A stretch of 64,000 nt of DNA from Chloroflexota bacterium (lineage in GTDB: Bacteria; Chloroflexota; Anaerolineae; Anaerolineales; Villigracilaceae), in assembly GCA_013388855.1 (NCBI GenBank), contig JACAEM010000034.1, positions 124,001-188,000 on the forward strand. The letters run 5' to 3'. The notes beneath the pieces were generated by a model that worked only from the letters and a program-made list of their open reading frames with translations, was not told the origin of the DNA and did no database searches. This document shows, one piece after another, positions 37,549 through 45,586 of the stretch (positions within the stretch are counted from its first letter, which is position 1; the number at the start of each line of letters is the position of its first letter). The translations under genes were made by a program, and so were the position numbers.

Positions 37549-37622
37549 CCACAGAGATCACGGAGTACACAGAGATTTCTTTTGAGAATCAATTGGCTCC
37601 ATGTTCTCTGTGCGCTCTGTGG
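37549..37622. repeat. CACAGAG-type inverted repeat (copy 1)
   Basis: CCACAGAG (37549-37556) at one end pairs with CTCTGTGG (37615-37622) at the other; between them lie further ACACAGAGA and TTCTCTGTG elements. Related sequence occurs at 17218, 40691 and 48829. It fills most of the 90-bp gap between the DUF4910 and SpsF-like genes and has no visible coding function. Confidence 0.65.
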
Positions 37623-37626
37623 TGGA

Positions 37627-38952
37627 TTATTCCTTGTCACCTTCAAACGGAATCGGCTGCGGGATCACGAAGCCTTTTTCTCTAAATTTTTCGACATACT
37701 CGCGCACGATCCAATAATCGAGACCGACCTGCTCGGCGATGTCAAAGACCGTGTGCTGACCCTCGAAGCGCATCATGATTTTTTCGATGGCGCGGTTGAG
37801 CGCCCAGTTCTCGCGCCAATCAACCCAAAGACCATAACCGCTGAGAAAAACAGGACCGCGGAAAGTGCGCTTCGGAATGTAATTGCTGGCATAGATGCGG
37901 ATGATCTCTTCAGCAGTTTGCGCCGCGCCGACGAGCATGTCTTCGTGCATGATGTCGAGATTGTCGTCGGTGGTGTGATACTCGTCATAGGGGAAACGGT
38001 TGAGCGAGATACACGGCACGTTGACACCAGGTCCGTTGATGACGCGTTCATCGTTGGCGGGCGCGGCGGCGAAATCACGTTCGTCATGAGGCGTATCGCG
38101 TAAAACGTAATTGGTAATGCGGTCGAGGAGATGATCGTGTTGACGCGTATGATGCCATGCAATTTGATTTTGATTGCCCGTCATCTCCATGAAGATTCCG
38201 CCGCGCAGAGTCGGGATGAGCGACTCGTTGTGCGCGAGCCACGCGATCGTGCCGATGGTCTCGGGTCCAAACCAAAAGCGGACGCTCATCGAGCCAGCGG
38301 GAAGCGGATTCTCGGCGAGACGCCGCGCCAACTCAATGGCGCTGACCACGCCCGCCCCGTCGTCATTGGCTTGCATGGGGTGACAGGTGTGCGCCTGCAC
38401 GAGGAACTCGCCCGCCTCGGGATTCGCTCCGCCGACGGGGTGGACAACTGCGGTAGCGACTTTGAATCCCTGCTTGGGATCGGTGATGAATTCGGATTTG
38501 ATAACCGCGCGGTATTTTTTATCGCGGGGAAGTTTGTCGAAGGTATTCTTCGGCAGACAGAAGCCCCAGTCGCGTTCGTAGTATTTGAAAATCCACGGCA
38601 CGGCGTGCGGGCGCTTTTCGTTGAAATACAAATGCCGCTGGAGTTCGTCGAAGGTCAAAACTTTATCAACGGGCAGGGAATACGAAACGATATGCAGCGG
38701 ATTGTCCCTGAAATCCACAATGCGCTCGCCGTCTTCAGTTTCCAGATACGCCTCATGGACGACATATCGCTCTGGCACTTTCCACGTCCAGACGGGAGTG
38801 AGCGGCGTGTAAGTCTCGATGGTGTAATTGGATGAATCGGGCATATATGAACCGACGATCTCCAAGGTTTTATCTTGGTCATCGGAGGCGAGGGTGCGGT
38901 GCAGAGGGAAAAATTCCGCGAGGATGGATTTGAGGGAGGGGTAGAGTTTCAT
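37627..38952 (-). CDS. DUF4910 (M28-aminopeptidase-like) protein with winged-helix tail
   Basis: A 441-residue protein of the DUF4910 family. AHTCHP (187-192) and NDDGAG (196-201) supply Zn-peptidase-like ligands; HxxD-type residues follow in ISLNRFPYDEYHTTDD. The last about 70 residues (about 365-435) look like a winged helix. Members recur in polysaccharide clusters next to AAC(3)-fold enzymes and are thought to act on amide-linked sugars or amino acids. The actual reaction is not known; a deacylase acting on a modified sugar is possible. Cytoplasmic, no signal. Confidence 0.75.
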   Translation of the reverse strand: MKLYPSLKSILAEFFPLHRTLASDDQDKTLEIVGSYMPDSSNYTIETYTPLTPVWTWKVPERYVVHEAYLETEDGERIVDFRDNPLHIVSYSLPVDKVLTFDELQRHLYFNEKRPHAVPWIFKYYERDWGFCLPKNTFDKLPRDKKYRAVIKSEFITDPKQGFKVATAVVHPVGGANPEAGEFLVQAHTCHPMQANDDGAGVVSAIELARRLAENPLPAGSMSVRFWFGPETIGTIAWLAHNESLIPTLRGGIFMEMTGNQNQIAWHHTRQHDHLLDRITNYVLRDTPHDERDFAAAPANDERVINGPGVNVPCISLNRFPYDEYHTTDDNLDIMHEDMLVGAAQTAEEIIRIYASNYIPKRTFRGPVFLSGYGLWVDWRENWALNRAIEKIMMRFEGQHTVFDIAEQVGLDYWIVREYVEKFREKGFVIPQPIPFEGDKE

Positions 38953-38955
38953 AAT

Positions 38956-39741
38956 TTACTGGCTACCACCACATCCATCAGGTGGAGGATTATCAGGACA
39001 AGAATATTCTGGAGTTGGGTTTATGTTCGTTCCGCCATTCTCATTATTTCCGCTATCATTTGAAGAGTCATTATCTGAGTCTGTGTTTCGAAATGCCTGC
39101 ACTCTGAAAAGTTGACCCGATTCCCTGCTCCCTACCCAGATAAGAAAAAAGGTCACATTGGACGAGCCAATTCGACCATTGACGAGCACATCGAATGTGG
39201 TCTGAACGCCGAGAACATGTCCATCGTGCAGTCCACTGTAATAGATAACACAGGGAGTGAGCGAGTCCATGCCGTTGCTTGGAAGCACGATTCTGCCCGG
39301 GGACAATAAATTGAATAATGGTTTCGAGTCGAGCGTTGCGTCAAAGTTGGATGTCACTAAATTTTTCCCAAAAATTACCCGACCCGCTTGAACAGGCAAC
39401 TTGCCGAAAATATCACTGGGGTATCCGTAGAGATCCTCGTGCAAGTTTATGGTGTAGGCAGTGCTTTGTCCGCTTTGCATCTCTACTTCACCACAGGCAA
39501 TTGTGGGAATCCCTGAAGGGGTTGGAATTTCAGCAGGTGTGAATGTCGCTGTTGAGGTTGAGGTCATGGTCGGGGTGAATGTTGGGGTATTTGTCGCTGT
39601 TGGTATGTTTGTTCGCGAAGCAGTTGGGGTTGCGGTGCCGCTTCGCGAGAATCCGCCTGCGTTGGAGTCGTAGGCAAAGTAAAAGAGGGAGGCGAGGAGG
39701 ATGAGGACGAGGAAGGAGATGAAGATGGTTTTTGTAGACAT
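38956..39741 (-). CDS. Anchored or secreted Thr/Pro-rich protein
   Basis: A 261-residue protein with one N-terminal hydrophobic segment (about 5-23), then a linker of TPT/TFTPT repeats (about 36-80), a folded domain of about 130 residues with two Cys, and an Asn/Asp/Ser-rich tail ending in a Cys pair. The TPT linker is typical of Chloroflexota secreted proteins and probably spans the cell envelope or is O-glycosylated. No enzyme motif is visible. Placed between peptidase-like and acetyltransferase genes in the glycan cluster. Confidence 0.7.
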   Translation of the reverse strand: MSTKTIFISFLVLILLASLFYFAYDSNAGGFSRSGTATPTASRTNIPTATNTPTFTPTMTSTSTATFTPAEIPTPSGIPTIACGEVEMQSGQSTAYTINLHEDLYGYPSDIFGKLPVQAGRVIFGKNLVTSNFDATLDSKPLFNLLSPGRIVLPSNGMDSLTPCVIYYSGLHDGHVLGVQTTFDVLVNGRIGSSNVTFFLIWVGSRESGQLFRVQAFRNTDSDNDSSNDSGNNENGGTNINPTPEYSCPDNPPPDGCGGSQ

Positions 39742-39763
39742 GAGGTTTGACCTATCCCCCCAG

Positions 39764-39787
39764 CCCCCTTCCCAAATGGGAAGGGGG
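39764..39787. terminator. C/G-rich hairpin between secreted protein and acetyltransferase genes
   Basis: Eleven bases (39764-39774) pair with 39777-39787 across two A, followed by a pyrimidine-rich stretch. The CCCCCAGCCCCC type of motif recurs widely as a small repeat; here it lies in the gap at 39742-39822. It could end or attenuate transcription, but a clear T-run is lacking. Confidence 0.45.
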
Positions 39788-39822
39788 AGCGGAGGGTTTT
39801 ACTATTCTCTACTCTCTACTTT

Positions 39823-40587
39823 CTATTCATCTTTCTTCACATAATACAACAAAAACGGATCGCGCTTCATCTCGCGCGCGGTGAATTCATACACTTCATT
39901 CGCCTTCATCAGTTTCACATCCGCCTCGCCGATCTTGCGGATTTTGACGATCCCCGCCTTCTCCATCAACGCGCCCATCGGGTCTACTTCGGTGACGACG
40001 CCCTTGTCAATGTCGCGCACGAGCATCTCGAACGTATCCGTGTACGTGTCCCCATTCTCATCCGTCACTTCGCCCGTGAACTGTTTCAAGAAGCGATAAT
40101 CCACGCCTTCCATTTGCTCGATGTGATGGAAAAAGGTCATGCTGTTGGTATACGACAAGCCGATGATCATGATTTTCCCGTCCAGGTCGCGTAGTTTGCC
40201 GAACACCGAATTGCGTTCGTATGCGCTCTTATAGCGCAGACTTCCCAGCATCTCGGCGTGCTTTCCCAATACTGCAAACGAATAGAACGGATGAAAGACG
40301 CGCTTCGCGCGCGGGTCGGTCCGCACCAGTTCGGTGAGCACGCCCATTTTCGACGGCGTCGTGCGCACATCCCACGGCTCGCCCTTATTGAAACCGAAGT
40401 TGAACGTGGGCATAATCAACGTTCCGTCCCTGTCTGTGCCGAGCGCCGCCTCCAGCGCACGGATGACCGTCTGCGGTCCTCCGTCCACAGGTCCGAACGA
40501 TTTATACGAACTATGCACGAGCAGGGTGTCCCCCTCTTCGACTCCCAACTTGCGAAACTCTTCGACCAGTTTTTCGAACGTAAGCAT
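39823..40587 (-). CDS. AAC(3)-fold acetyltransferase
   Basis: A 254-residue protein of the aminoglycoside 3-N-acetyltransferase / YokD fold. VHSSYKSFG (24-32) and the MPTFNFGF stretch are family landmarks for acetyl-CoA binding. In polysaccharide clusters such proteins are thought to N-acetylate amino sugars. ATG 40587 (MLTFEKL) is chosen because GGAGGA lies about 7 bases upstream; the open frame continues further without a signal. Together with the neighbouring DUF4910 protein, modification of an amino sugar is plausible. Not likely to be an antibiotic-resistance gene. Confidence 0.8.
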   Translation of the reverse strand: MLTFEKLVEEFRKLGVEEGDTLLVHSSYKSFGPVDGGPQTVIRALEAALGTDRDGTLIMPTFNFGFNKGEPWDVRTTPSKMGVLTELVRTDPRAKRVFHPFYSFAVLGKHAEMLGSLRYKSAYERNSVFGKLRDLDGKIMIIGLSYTNSMTFFHHIEQMEGVDYRFLKQFTGEVTDENGDTYTDTFEMLVRDIDKGVVTEVDPMGALMEKAGIVKIRKIGEADVKLMKANEVYEFTAREMKRDPFLLYYVKKDE

Positions 40588-40690
40588 TTTCTTCCTCCAG
40601 AATTCCAACACAGCAGACTTTATCAACCCTGACACACGCTTCATTCTTAACTGAAGCCTGATCCATCTCAACAGGCTTTCTCTCCCCTTA

Positions 40691-40726
40691 TCTTTTCTCT
40701 GTGTTCTCTGTGCACTCCGTGGTTAA
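40691..40726. repeat. CACAGAG-type repeat at the end of the GT4 gene (copy 2)
   Basis: TTCTCTGTG followed by TTCTCTGTGCACTCCGTGG (40695-40722) repeats the sequence at 37549. The last bases include the TAA of the GT4 gene, so the repeat may define its C-terminus. Confidence 0.55.
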
Positions 40727-41814
40727 CCGCTCTTGATCTTTTCATACGTCTTGAGAAGTTTACCAAAATTCTTTCTCCAATCCGCCCGTTCCTCGGCTGT
40801 CTTTCTCGCCAATTCTCCAACCCTCTTAAATTCTCTCCTCTTCTTTATCGCAAGCAGAATCTTCTCCGCCAGGTCAGCCGCATCGCCGTCGCGAAACAAC
40901 CAGCCGTTGACTCCCTCCTCGATCCATTCCCGGTTGCCCGGAATATCCGACACGAGACACGGCAGTCCGCTCGCCAGCGCCTCCAGCAATGTGACCGACG
41001 TCCCGTCCACGTGCGAGGGCGAGATGTAAAGATCCGCCATGTGATACCAGCGCGGCAAGTCGCGTTGACTCACTTGTCCCCCGAAATGGACTCGTTCCAT
41101 CACGCCGCCGTTCATTAGTATCTGACGGATGTGCGCCCCCTGCGAACCGCCTCCCAGCAGAATGAGATTCACATGCGGGTTCTGAGCCGCCACCTTGACA
41201 AACGCCCTTGCCAGCACATCCACGCCGTAGATGGGTTCCCACGTGCGGCTGCAAAAAAGCGTAAACGTTCGAGCGTTCGAACGTTTAAACGTTTTCAAGT
41301 TGAAATGCTCAAGATCAACACCCCACGGAAACACAATGGTATTTTCAGGGTTCATCCCAAACGCAACCGCCTTCTCGCGCGTGACATTGGCGTCACACGC
41401 GAAAAATGCGCTGCGCTGTAACGTGTAACGCGTAACCCATCGCATCCAGGCGCTTTTATCCGCATCCATCACCAGGTCATATCCCCAGGACATGGCAAGC
41501 AAATGACGGAATCCGCTCAACGCCACCAGAAAGGCGCAATTCTGAATCGGTCCCGCATGGATGAGGTCAGGCTGGATTTCCCGAATGACCCGCCGCAGGT
41601 CGAGGACCAGACGCGGCACGTCGCGCCAGCGGAACTCGTGCCTTCCGCCCGCCCATAAAATCTGCCGCACCTTTTCCGGCACAGGGCGGTCTTCCGTCTG
41701 GCGGTGATTTGCTTCGAGCCGCAAATAGAAAATCTCGTGCTCCGTCTTCGCTAGTGAGGAGAGAAAGCGGTAATCGTGAGGGGTGTAGTTTTTCGAAAAG
41801 TAAATGATCTTCAT
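40723..41814 (-). CDS. GT4 family glycosyltransferase carrying an in-frame repeat
   Basis: A 363-residue GT-B glycosyltransferase (GT4/WbaZ type). GWGVDLEHF-like FPWGVDLEHF marks the end of the N-terminal domain, and LYISPSHVDGTSVTLLEALASG (wrap about 265-285) holds the EX7E nucleotide-sugar site. Between FPWGVDLEHF and FTLFCSRTWEP there is a short stretch, FNLKTFKRSNARTF, whose DNA (41261-41310) is a copy of the palindromic repeat found between genes elsewhere here. The enzyme is otherwise normal in length, so the insertion probably lies in a surface loop. Sugar unknown. Confidence 0.87.
   Translation of the reverse strand: MKIIYFSKNYTPHDYRFLSSLAKTEHEIFYLRLEANHRQTEDRPVPEKVRQILWAGGRHEFRWRDVPRLVLDLRRVIREIQPDLIHAGPIQNCAFLVALSGFRHLLAMSWGYDLVMDADKSAWMRWVTRYTLQRSAFFACDANVTREKAVAFGMNPENTIVFPWGVDLEHFNLKTFKRSNARTFTLFCSRTWEPIYGVDVLARAFVKVAAQNPHVNLILLGGGSQGAHIRQILMNGGVMERVHFGGQVSQRDLPRWYHMADLYISPSHVDGTSVTLLEALASGLPCLVSDIPGNREWIEEGVNGWLFRDGDAADLAEKILLAIKKRREFKRVGELARKTAEERADWRKNFGKLLKTYEKIKSG
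41261..41310 (-). repeat. GTTCAA-family palindromic repeat inside the GT4 coding sequence
   Basis: Contains nested AACGTTCGAA and GTTTAAAC palindromes (41261-41300) and reads FNLKTFKRSN in the GT4 frame. Other copies in the same frame give NVQTFQSVN and NVRTFERSN, so this is the same element translated. It keeps the frame. Confidence 0.7.
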
Positions 41815-41824
41815 GGAAAAATTG

Positions 41825-41864
41825 GTTGGAACGTTCGAAGGTTCGCACGTTCAAACGTTCCAAC
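41825..41864. repeat. GTTCAA-family palindromic repeat (copy 3)
   Basis: GTTGGAACGTT (41825-41835) pairs perfectly with AACGTTCCAAC (41854-41864), with further ACGTTCGAA and CGTTCAAACG elements between. It fills the 77-bp gap between the second NeuB gene and the GT4 gene, right upstream of the GT4 start. Confidence 0.7.
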
Positions 41865-41891
41865 TTGCCGACCTGTCAATGTGCAAACGGC

Positions 41892-42959
41892 TTACGCACC
41901 CAAATCCGTCCATCTCAACTCTTTGCCCTTCGGCATATCCACCAGCGCCCGCGTGCCGATCACATTCGGAATCTCATGCGGCTTGATCGCTCCGGGCGTG
42001 GCGGGACGCAGTACGTCAATCATCTCACGCGCGAAGACCTCGCCCGCCTTGATGTCACGGGCGGCGCGCAGGCAACGCCGCTGGACGACCTTCGTCTCCT
42101 GTTCGTTGCCCGCGATGAATTTGTCGGAAGAGCCCAGCGCCCGTTCGAGTTGACGCGTCTCCTCCACCATGTGCGCCCAGGCATCGGGGTTCATCGCAAA
42201 CTTGTGGTCGGGACCTTCGCGGTCGTTGCTGTCGGTGAAGTGACGTTCGATCATCCGCGCGCCCAACGCCACCGCGCCCAGAACTGTCGCGTTGCCGTGC
42301 GTATGGTCGGAGAGACCCAGCGCCACGTCGGGGAACATGACCGCGTAGGTCTTCAGCACGTTCAAATGGATGTGGTCGAAGTTTTCGGGGCTGGCGGTGT
42401 AATTGGTATTGCACTGCATCAAGCATAACTGTTTGTTGATTTTGAGAATGGCATGGACAGCGCGCTGTACGTCGGCGATGTCCGCCGCGCCGCTGGCGAT
42501 GATCATCGGCTTGCCCTTCGACGCCATGTGTTCGAGCGCCTCGATCCAGTCAATTTCACCCGAGCCTGCCTTGAAGGCGGGGATGTATGGGTCAACGTGT
42601 TCAATGGAGTCGTAATCATACGGCGATGTGAAGAAGTGGATGCCGACCTTGTCGCATTCCTCTTTCAGGATGGGAGTCCAACTCTGCGAAACGGACGCCG
42701 CCGCGTACACCTCGGTCACGGACTTCTTCCAGCTCGCCTGATGGCTGACTTTGGAATTCATGTGCGTGAAGCCGTATTCCGAAACGATCTTGGGCGCCTG
42801 AAAGTGCTGGAACTTTGCCGCGTCCGCGCCTGCCTCCTTGGCGAGGCGGATGAGCAGTTTCGCGCGGTTCAGGTCCCCGTCGTGGTTTGCGGCGATGTCG
42901 GCGATGAAATAAGTCGGGTGGTTCAGTCCAATCCAGCGGTCTTGAATTTTGAATTCCAT
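41892..42959 (-). CDS. neuB: N-acetylneuraminate synthase (NeuB) family protein with SAF domain
   Basis: A 355-residue TIM-barrel plus C-terminal SAF domain (about 292-355, CLRAARDIKAGEVF onward), so this copy has the full-length plan that the NeuB at 23016 lacks. IADIAANHDGD (19-29), AAKFQHF (47-53), ASGAADI and the GLSDHTHG segment place it in the family that condenses phosphoenolpyruvate with a hexosamine. AAGGAG ribosome site precedes the ATG. Divergent opening (NHDGD, KFQHF) suggests a substrate different from that of the other copy, for example a pseudaminic- or legionaminic-type precursor; inference. Confidence 0.87.
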   Translation of the reverse strand: MEFKIQDRWIGLNHPTYFIADIAANHDGDLNRAKLLIRLAKEAGADAAKFQHFQAPKIVSEYGFTHMNSKVSHQASWKKSVTEVYAAASVSQSWTPILKEECDKVGIHFFTSPYDYDSIEHVDPYIPAFKAGSGEIDWIEALEHMASKGKPMIIASGAADIADVQRAVHAILKINKQLCLMQCNTNYTASPENFDHIHLNVLKTYAVMFPDVALGLSDHTHGNATVLGAVALGARMIERHFTDSNDREGPDHKFAMNPDAWAHMVEETRQLERALGSSDKFIAGNEQETKVVQRRCLRAARDIKAGEVFAREMIDVLRPATPGAIKPHEIPNVIGTRALVDMPKGKELRWTDLGA

Positions 42960-42988
42960 GGCTTCTCCTTTTGGTAACTCAATTGATC

Positions 42989-43065
42989 ATGTCACCCTGC
43001 GGAAGCGTTCTTCGCGACCGAAGGGTATCTGCTCTTGTGGGAGGGATTCTCCGCTCAGAATGACG
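42989..43065. repeat. Palindromic intergenic repeat, family TCAT-GCGAGGA (copy 2)
   Basis: ATGTCACCCTG at one end matches the reverse complement of the CAGGGTGACAT end of the copy at 19424; the other end, CTCAGAATGACGTG, pairs with it imperfectly. It lies upstream of the NeuB gene in the 175-bp gap to the DUF4260 gene, the longest intergenic stretch in the region; I see nothing else there. Confidence 0.6.
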
Positions 43066-43134
43066 TGGTTCATAAGTGTGCACCCTATTTTGAGCATTGC
43101 AAAATAACTAGAGTCACCTCATCCCTTCGGAATT

Positions 43135-43485
43135 TTATCTCCCAATCCTCCCCAGATGCGTGTTCTGGAACGCGTCCTCGTGCTTCAAGCCGTAACTGAA
43201 CACACGGTCGAAGCTGGAGTGACCGAGCAGGAGCGTCCCTGCGAACATCAGCCACGGGACGGAGGCTAGCGCGCCCAACGCGTACAGGGCGACAGAAAAC
43301 CCCTTATGGTGAATCAGGTTATACGTCCACGCGCCGAAGCGGGGATTCGCCAGATAGCCAACCATGCTCAGGTCGGGAGTCAAGAACAGGAGCGCGTACC
43401 AGCCCCATCCGTAATCCAATCCCGAAAAAAGAAAAAGCGCGAAACTGAATAAAAAGAGTTCTTCGAGTTTGAGTAGATTTTTCAT
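43135..43485 (-). CDS. DUF4260 family membrane protein
   Basis: A 116-residue protein of three or four hydrophobic segments. LDYGWGWYALLFLTPDLSM (about 25-43) and a HSSFDRVFSYGLK end are typical of DUF4260, a small family of unknown function. ATG 43485 (MKNLLKLEEL) is chosen because it overlaps the upstream stop as ATGA; the reading frame extends much further but runs antisense to the reductase gene. Its presence inside the nucleotide-sugar operon may reflect chance insertion, as DUF4260 genes are otherwise not tied to glycans. Confidence 0.75.
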   Translation of the reverse strand: MKNLLKLEELFLFSFALFLFSGLDYGWGWYALLFLTPDLSMVGYLANPRFGAWTYNLIHHKGFSVALYALGALASVPWLMFAGTLLLGHSSFDRVFSYGLKHEDAFQNTHLGRIGR

Positions 43486-44402
43486 GGCTGTTGATAACTC
43501 CTGATTTTCTGTGGATAACCCTGCTGGAACTGTGTATAAAACCCGTCCAAACCGGTGGAAAAATCGGGGAGAGAACGCCCCAAATCTGTGGACAGTTTGT
43601 GGACGGACAGCCACAAATTGTGGGAACGCTTGGCGGTCAACCCGGACCGTTCGACGGACTGCGGCTCGATGAGGCTTTCTCTCAGCCCGAACCTGCGCGC
43701 CACCTCCACCCCAAACTGATACTTGTTCATCGGCTGTGCGCCCACCACATGATACAAGCCGTGCAAATCTTTTTCGAGCATCTCGATCAGCAGGCGGCTG
43801 AGATGATTGACCCACATCGGGCAGAACACAACATCGGTAAAGCCATAGACGCGCTTCCCCTCGCTCAGGTTGTTGACGAAAAACTCGCCGAGGCTGCGCC
43901 GACCACTGAGACTCCACCCGAAGAAGTTGACGCGCGCCACGATCGCCTGCGGATTGGCGGACAGCACGGCTCGTTCTCCCTCCAATTTGGTCTGGGCATA
44001 GGCACCCAGCGGATTCGGCTCGTCAGCCTCGGTATACGCGCCCTCTTTCGTCCCATCGAAGACTGCATCGGTGGAGAGATGCACGAATTTGATATTTCGC
44101 GCCGCGCAGGCGTTCGCCATTTCAGCGGGGATCTCTGCGTTTAAAATCCTCGCTTCTTCGGGTCGTTTCTCGCATTCTTCCAAATTCGCCAAGGCGGCAC
44201 CATTGATGAACCAAGCGGGTCTCGTCGAATCGAGAATGGAGTTGACACTGCCGGGCCTCAGCAAATTCGCGTGGAGCACCCGAAACGGAGCAGACTTCAA
44301 CTTGTCCCTGTCCACGCCAATGACATCATGCTCGCGCTTGGTTTCAAGTGCGAGGTTGATACCGAGTAAACCGCTAGCTCCCGTAACGAGTATGCGTGCC
44401 AT
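43482..44402 (-). CDS. RmlD-like NAD(P)-dependent sugar-nucleotide reductase
   Basis: A 306-residue extended SDR of the dTDP-4-dehydrorhamnose reductase family. TGASGLLG (7-14), LSTDAVFDG (about 110-118) and YAQTK (catalytic Tyr-Lys) match. The STDAVFDG loop is the RmlD signature. It would reduce a 4-keto sugar nucleotide. ATG 44402 (MARILVTG) is chosen since the upstream part lies in an intergenic repeat. It precedes a PseB-like dehydratase gene, which could supply the 4-keto substrate, and overlaps DUF4260. Confidence 0.83.
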   Translation of the reverse strand: MARILVTGASGLLGINLALETKREHDVIGVDRDKLKSAPFRVLHANLLRPGSVNSILDSTRPAWFINGAALANLEECEKRPEEARILNAEIPAEMANACAARNIKFVHLSTDAVFDGTKEGAYTEADEPNPLGAYAQTKLEGERAVLSANPQAIVARVNFFGWSLSGRRSLGEFFVNNLSEGKRVYGFTDVVFCPMWVNHLSRLLIEMLEKDLHGLYHVVGAQPMNKYQFGVEVARRFGLRESLIEPQSVERSGLTAKRSHNLWLSVHKLSTDLGRSLPDFSTGLDGFYTQFQQGYPQKIRSYQQP

Positions 44403-44404
44403 GT

Positions 44405-44485
44405 TCGTAAGGTAGACACGTAGACAAGTACACAAGTAGACACGTGTTTCCGTGTGTACCTGTCTACCTGTGTACTTGTTTGCCT
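44405..44485. repeat. GTAGACAC / GTGTACTTG palindrome of short units
   Basis: About 80 bp of near-repetitive 10-11 base units (GTAGACACGTAGACAAGTAC, ACAAGTAGACACG) followed by a reverse set (CGTGTGTACCTGTCTACC, TGTGTACTTG). The two halves form an imperfect inverted repeat around 44440. It fills the junction between the PseB-like and RmlD-like genes; it resembles no other repeat in the window. Confidence 0.7.
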
Positions 44486-45494
44486 AACCCTCCAACTTCC
44501 CTTGCTTGAACAGTTCTTCAAACGGCGCAACAAACTTTTTTATCCCGTCAACATCCAGCCATTCGGTATTGTTATCGCTGGTGTAGGTGAACCCCTCGGG
44601 GAGCGGCTTGCCCTTATCCTTCCAGGAGTAGCCGAACCACGACGCCTCGGCAGGCTGGATGACGTACATTTTTTCCAGTTCCACCGTGTGACGCGCCTCG
44701 TCTTCCGAAATCAAGTCCTCGTGCAGTTTCTCGCCGGGGCGGATGCCGATGATTTCGATTTTCGCGTTCGGCACAATGGCGCGCGCGAGATCAATGACCT
44801 TGGTGCTGGGGATCTTCGGTACGAACACCTCGCCGCCTTCCATCTGTTCGATGCACTCGATGACAAACCTGACCCCCTGCTCCAGCGAAAGCCAGAAGCG
44901 CGTCATGCGTTCGTCCGTGATGGTAACCGTGCCGTTCGCGCGCTGTTTGAGGAACAGTGGCACAACCGAGCCGCGCGAACCAACCACATTCCCGTATCGG
45001 ACGCACGAGTAGCGGGTTGCCGTACCTGCGGCATACGCATTGCTCTGAACGGTCAACTTCTCCGCCGCGAGTTTGGTTGCGCCATACAGGTTCGCCGGGC
45101 TGACGGCTTTATCGGTGCTGATGGTCATCACCTTCTTCACGCCCGCATCCAGCGCGGCTTCGAGCACGTTTGCCGTGCCGATGATGTTGGTCTTGATGGC
45201 TTCCATCGGGTTGTACTCGCAGGCGGGCACCTGTTTGAGCGCCGCCGCATGGACGACGATGTCCACGCCGTGCATGGCGCGCACCAGCCGCTCGCGGTCG
45301 CGCACGTCGCCGATGAAATAACGCAGGGAAGGATGATGGAATCCATGCACCTGCATTTCGTGCTGTTTCAACTCATCGCGGCTGAAGATGATAATTTTCT
45401 TCGGGTGTTTTTCCTCCAGCAGGGTCTGCGTAAATTTCTTGCCAAACGACCCCGTTCCGCCGGTAATTAGTACGACTTGGTTTTTCCAGTCCAT
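44484..45494 (-). CDS. UDP-N-acetylglucosamine 4,6-dehydratase (PseB/FlaA1-like)
   Basis: A 336-residue extended SDR. GGTGSFGK (12-19) binds NAD; ISTDKA (about 126-131) and YGATK (about 137-141) are characteristic of the inverting 4,6-dehydratases that convert UDP-GlcNAc to a 4-keto-6-deoxy sugar, the first step toward pseudaminic acid. HAAALKQVP and RPGEKLHED also match the group. A GAGGAG ribosome site precedes the ATG. In this window no aminotransferase (PseC) or hydrolase (PseG) is seen, so the rest of the path, if used, is elsewhere. The next gene may instead reduce the 4-keto group. Confidence 0.87.
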   Translation of the reverse strand: MDWKNQVVLITGGTGSFGKKFTQTLLEEKHPKKIIIFSRDELKQHEMQVHGFHHPSLRYFIGDVRDRERLVRAMHGVDIVVHAAALKQVPACEYNPMEAIKTNIIGTANVLEAALDAGVKKVMTISTDKAVSPANLYGATKLAAEKLTVQSNAYAAGTATRYSCVRYGNVVGSRGSVVPLFLKQRANGTVTITDERMTRFWLSLEQGVRFVIECIEQMEGGEVFVPKIPSTKVIDLARAIVPNAKIEIIGIRPGEKLHEDLISEDEARHTVELEKMYVIQPAEASWFGYSWKDKGKPLPEGFTYTSDNNTEWLDVDGIKKFVAPFEELFKQGKLEG

Positions 45495-45508
45495 ATATTC
45501 TCCTCATG

Positions 45509-45583
45509 GCATTACGAGTAGCCGATAGGGAGCGACGCAATCTCCACGCTTCGTCATCGCATCGCTCCTCCTCGTAACGACAT
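45509..45583. repeat. Palindromic intergenic repeat, family TCAT-GCGAGGA (copy 3)
   Basis: GGCATTACGAG at 45509 pairs with CTCGTAACGAC near 45571-45581, with AGCGACGCAATCT and CGCATCGCTCCT elements between. Related to copies at 19424, 42989 and 52101. It fills the gap between the methyltransferase and dehydratase genes. Confidence 0.65.
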
Positions 45584-45586
45584 CAA

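Noticed and set aside
39823-40587. Antibiotic resistance by aminoglycoside acetyltransferase
   Set aside because: The AAC(3) fold is shared by sugar N-acetyltransferases, and the gene sits deep in a glycan cluster with no mobile-element context.
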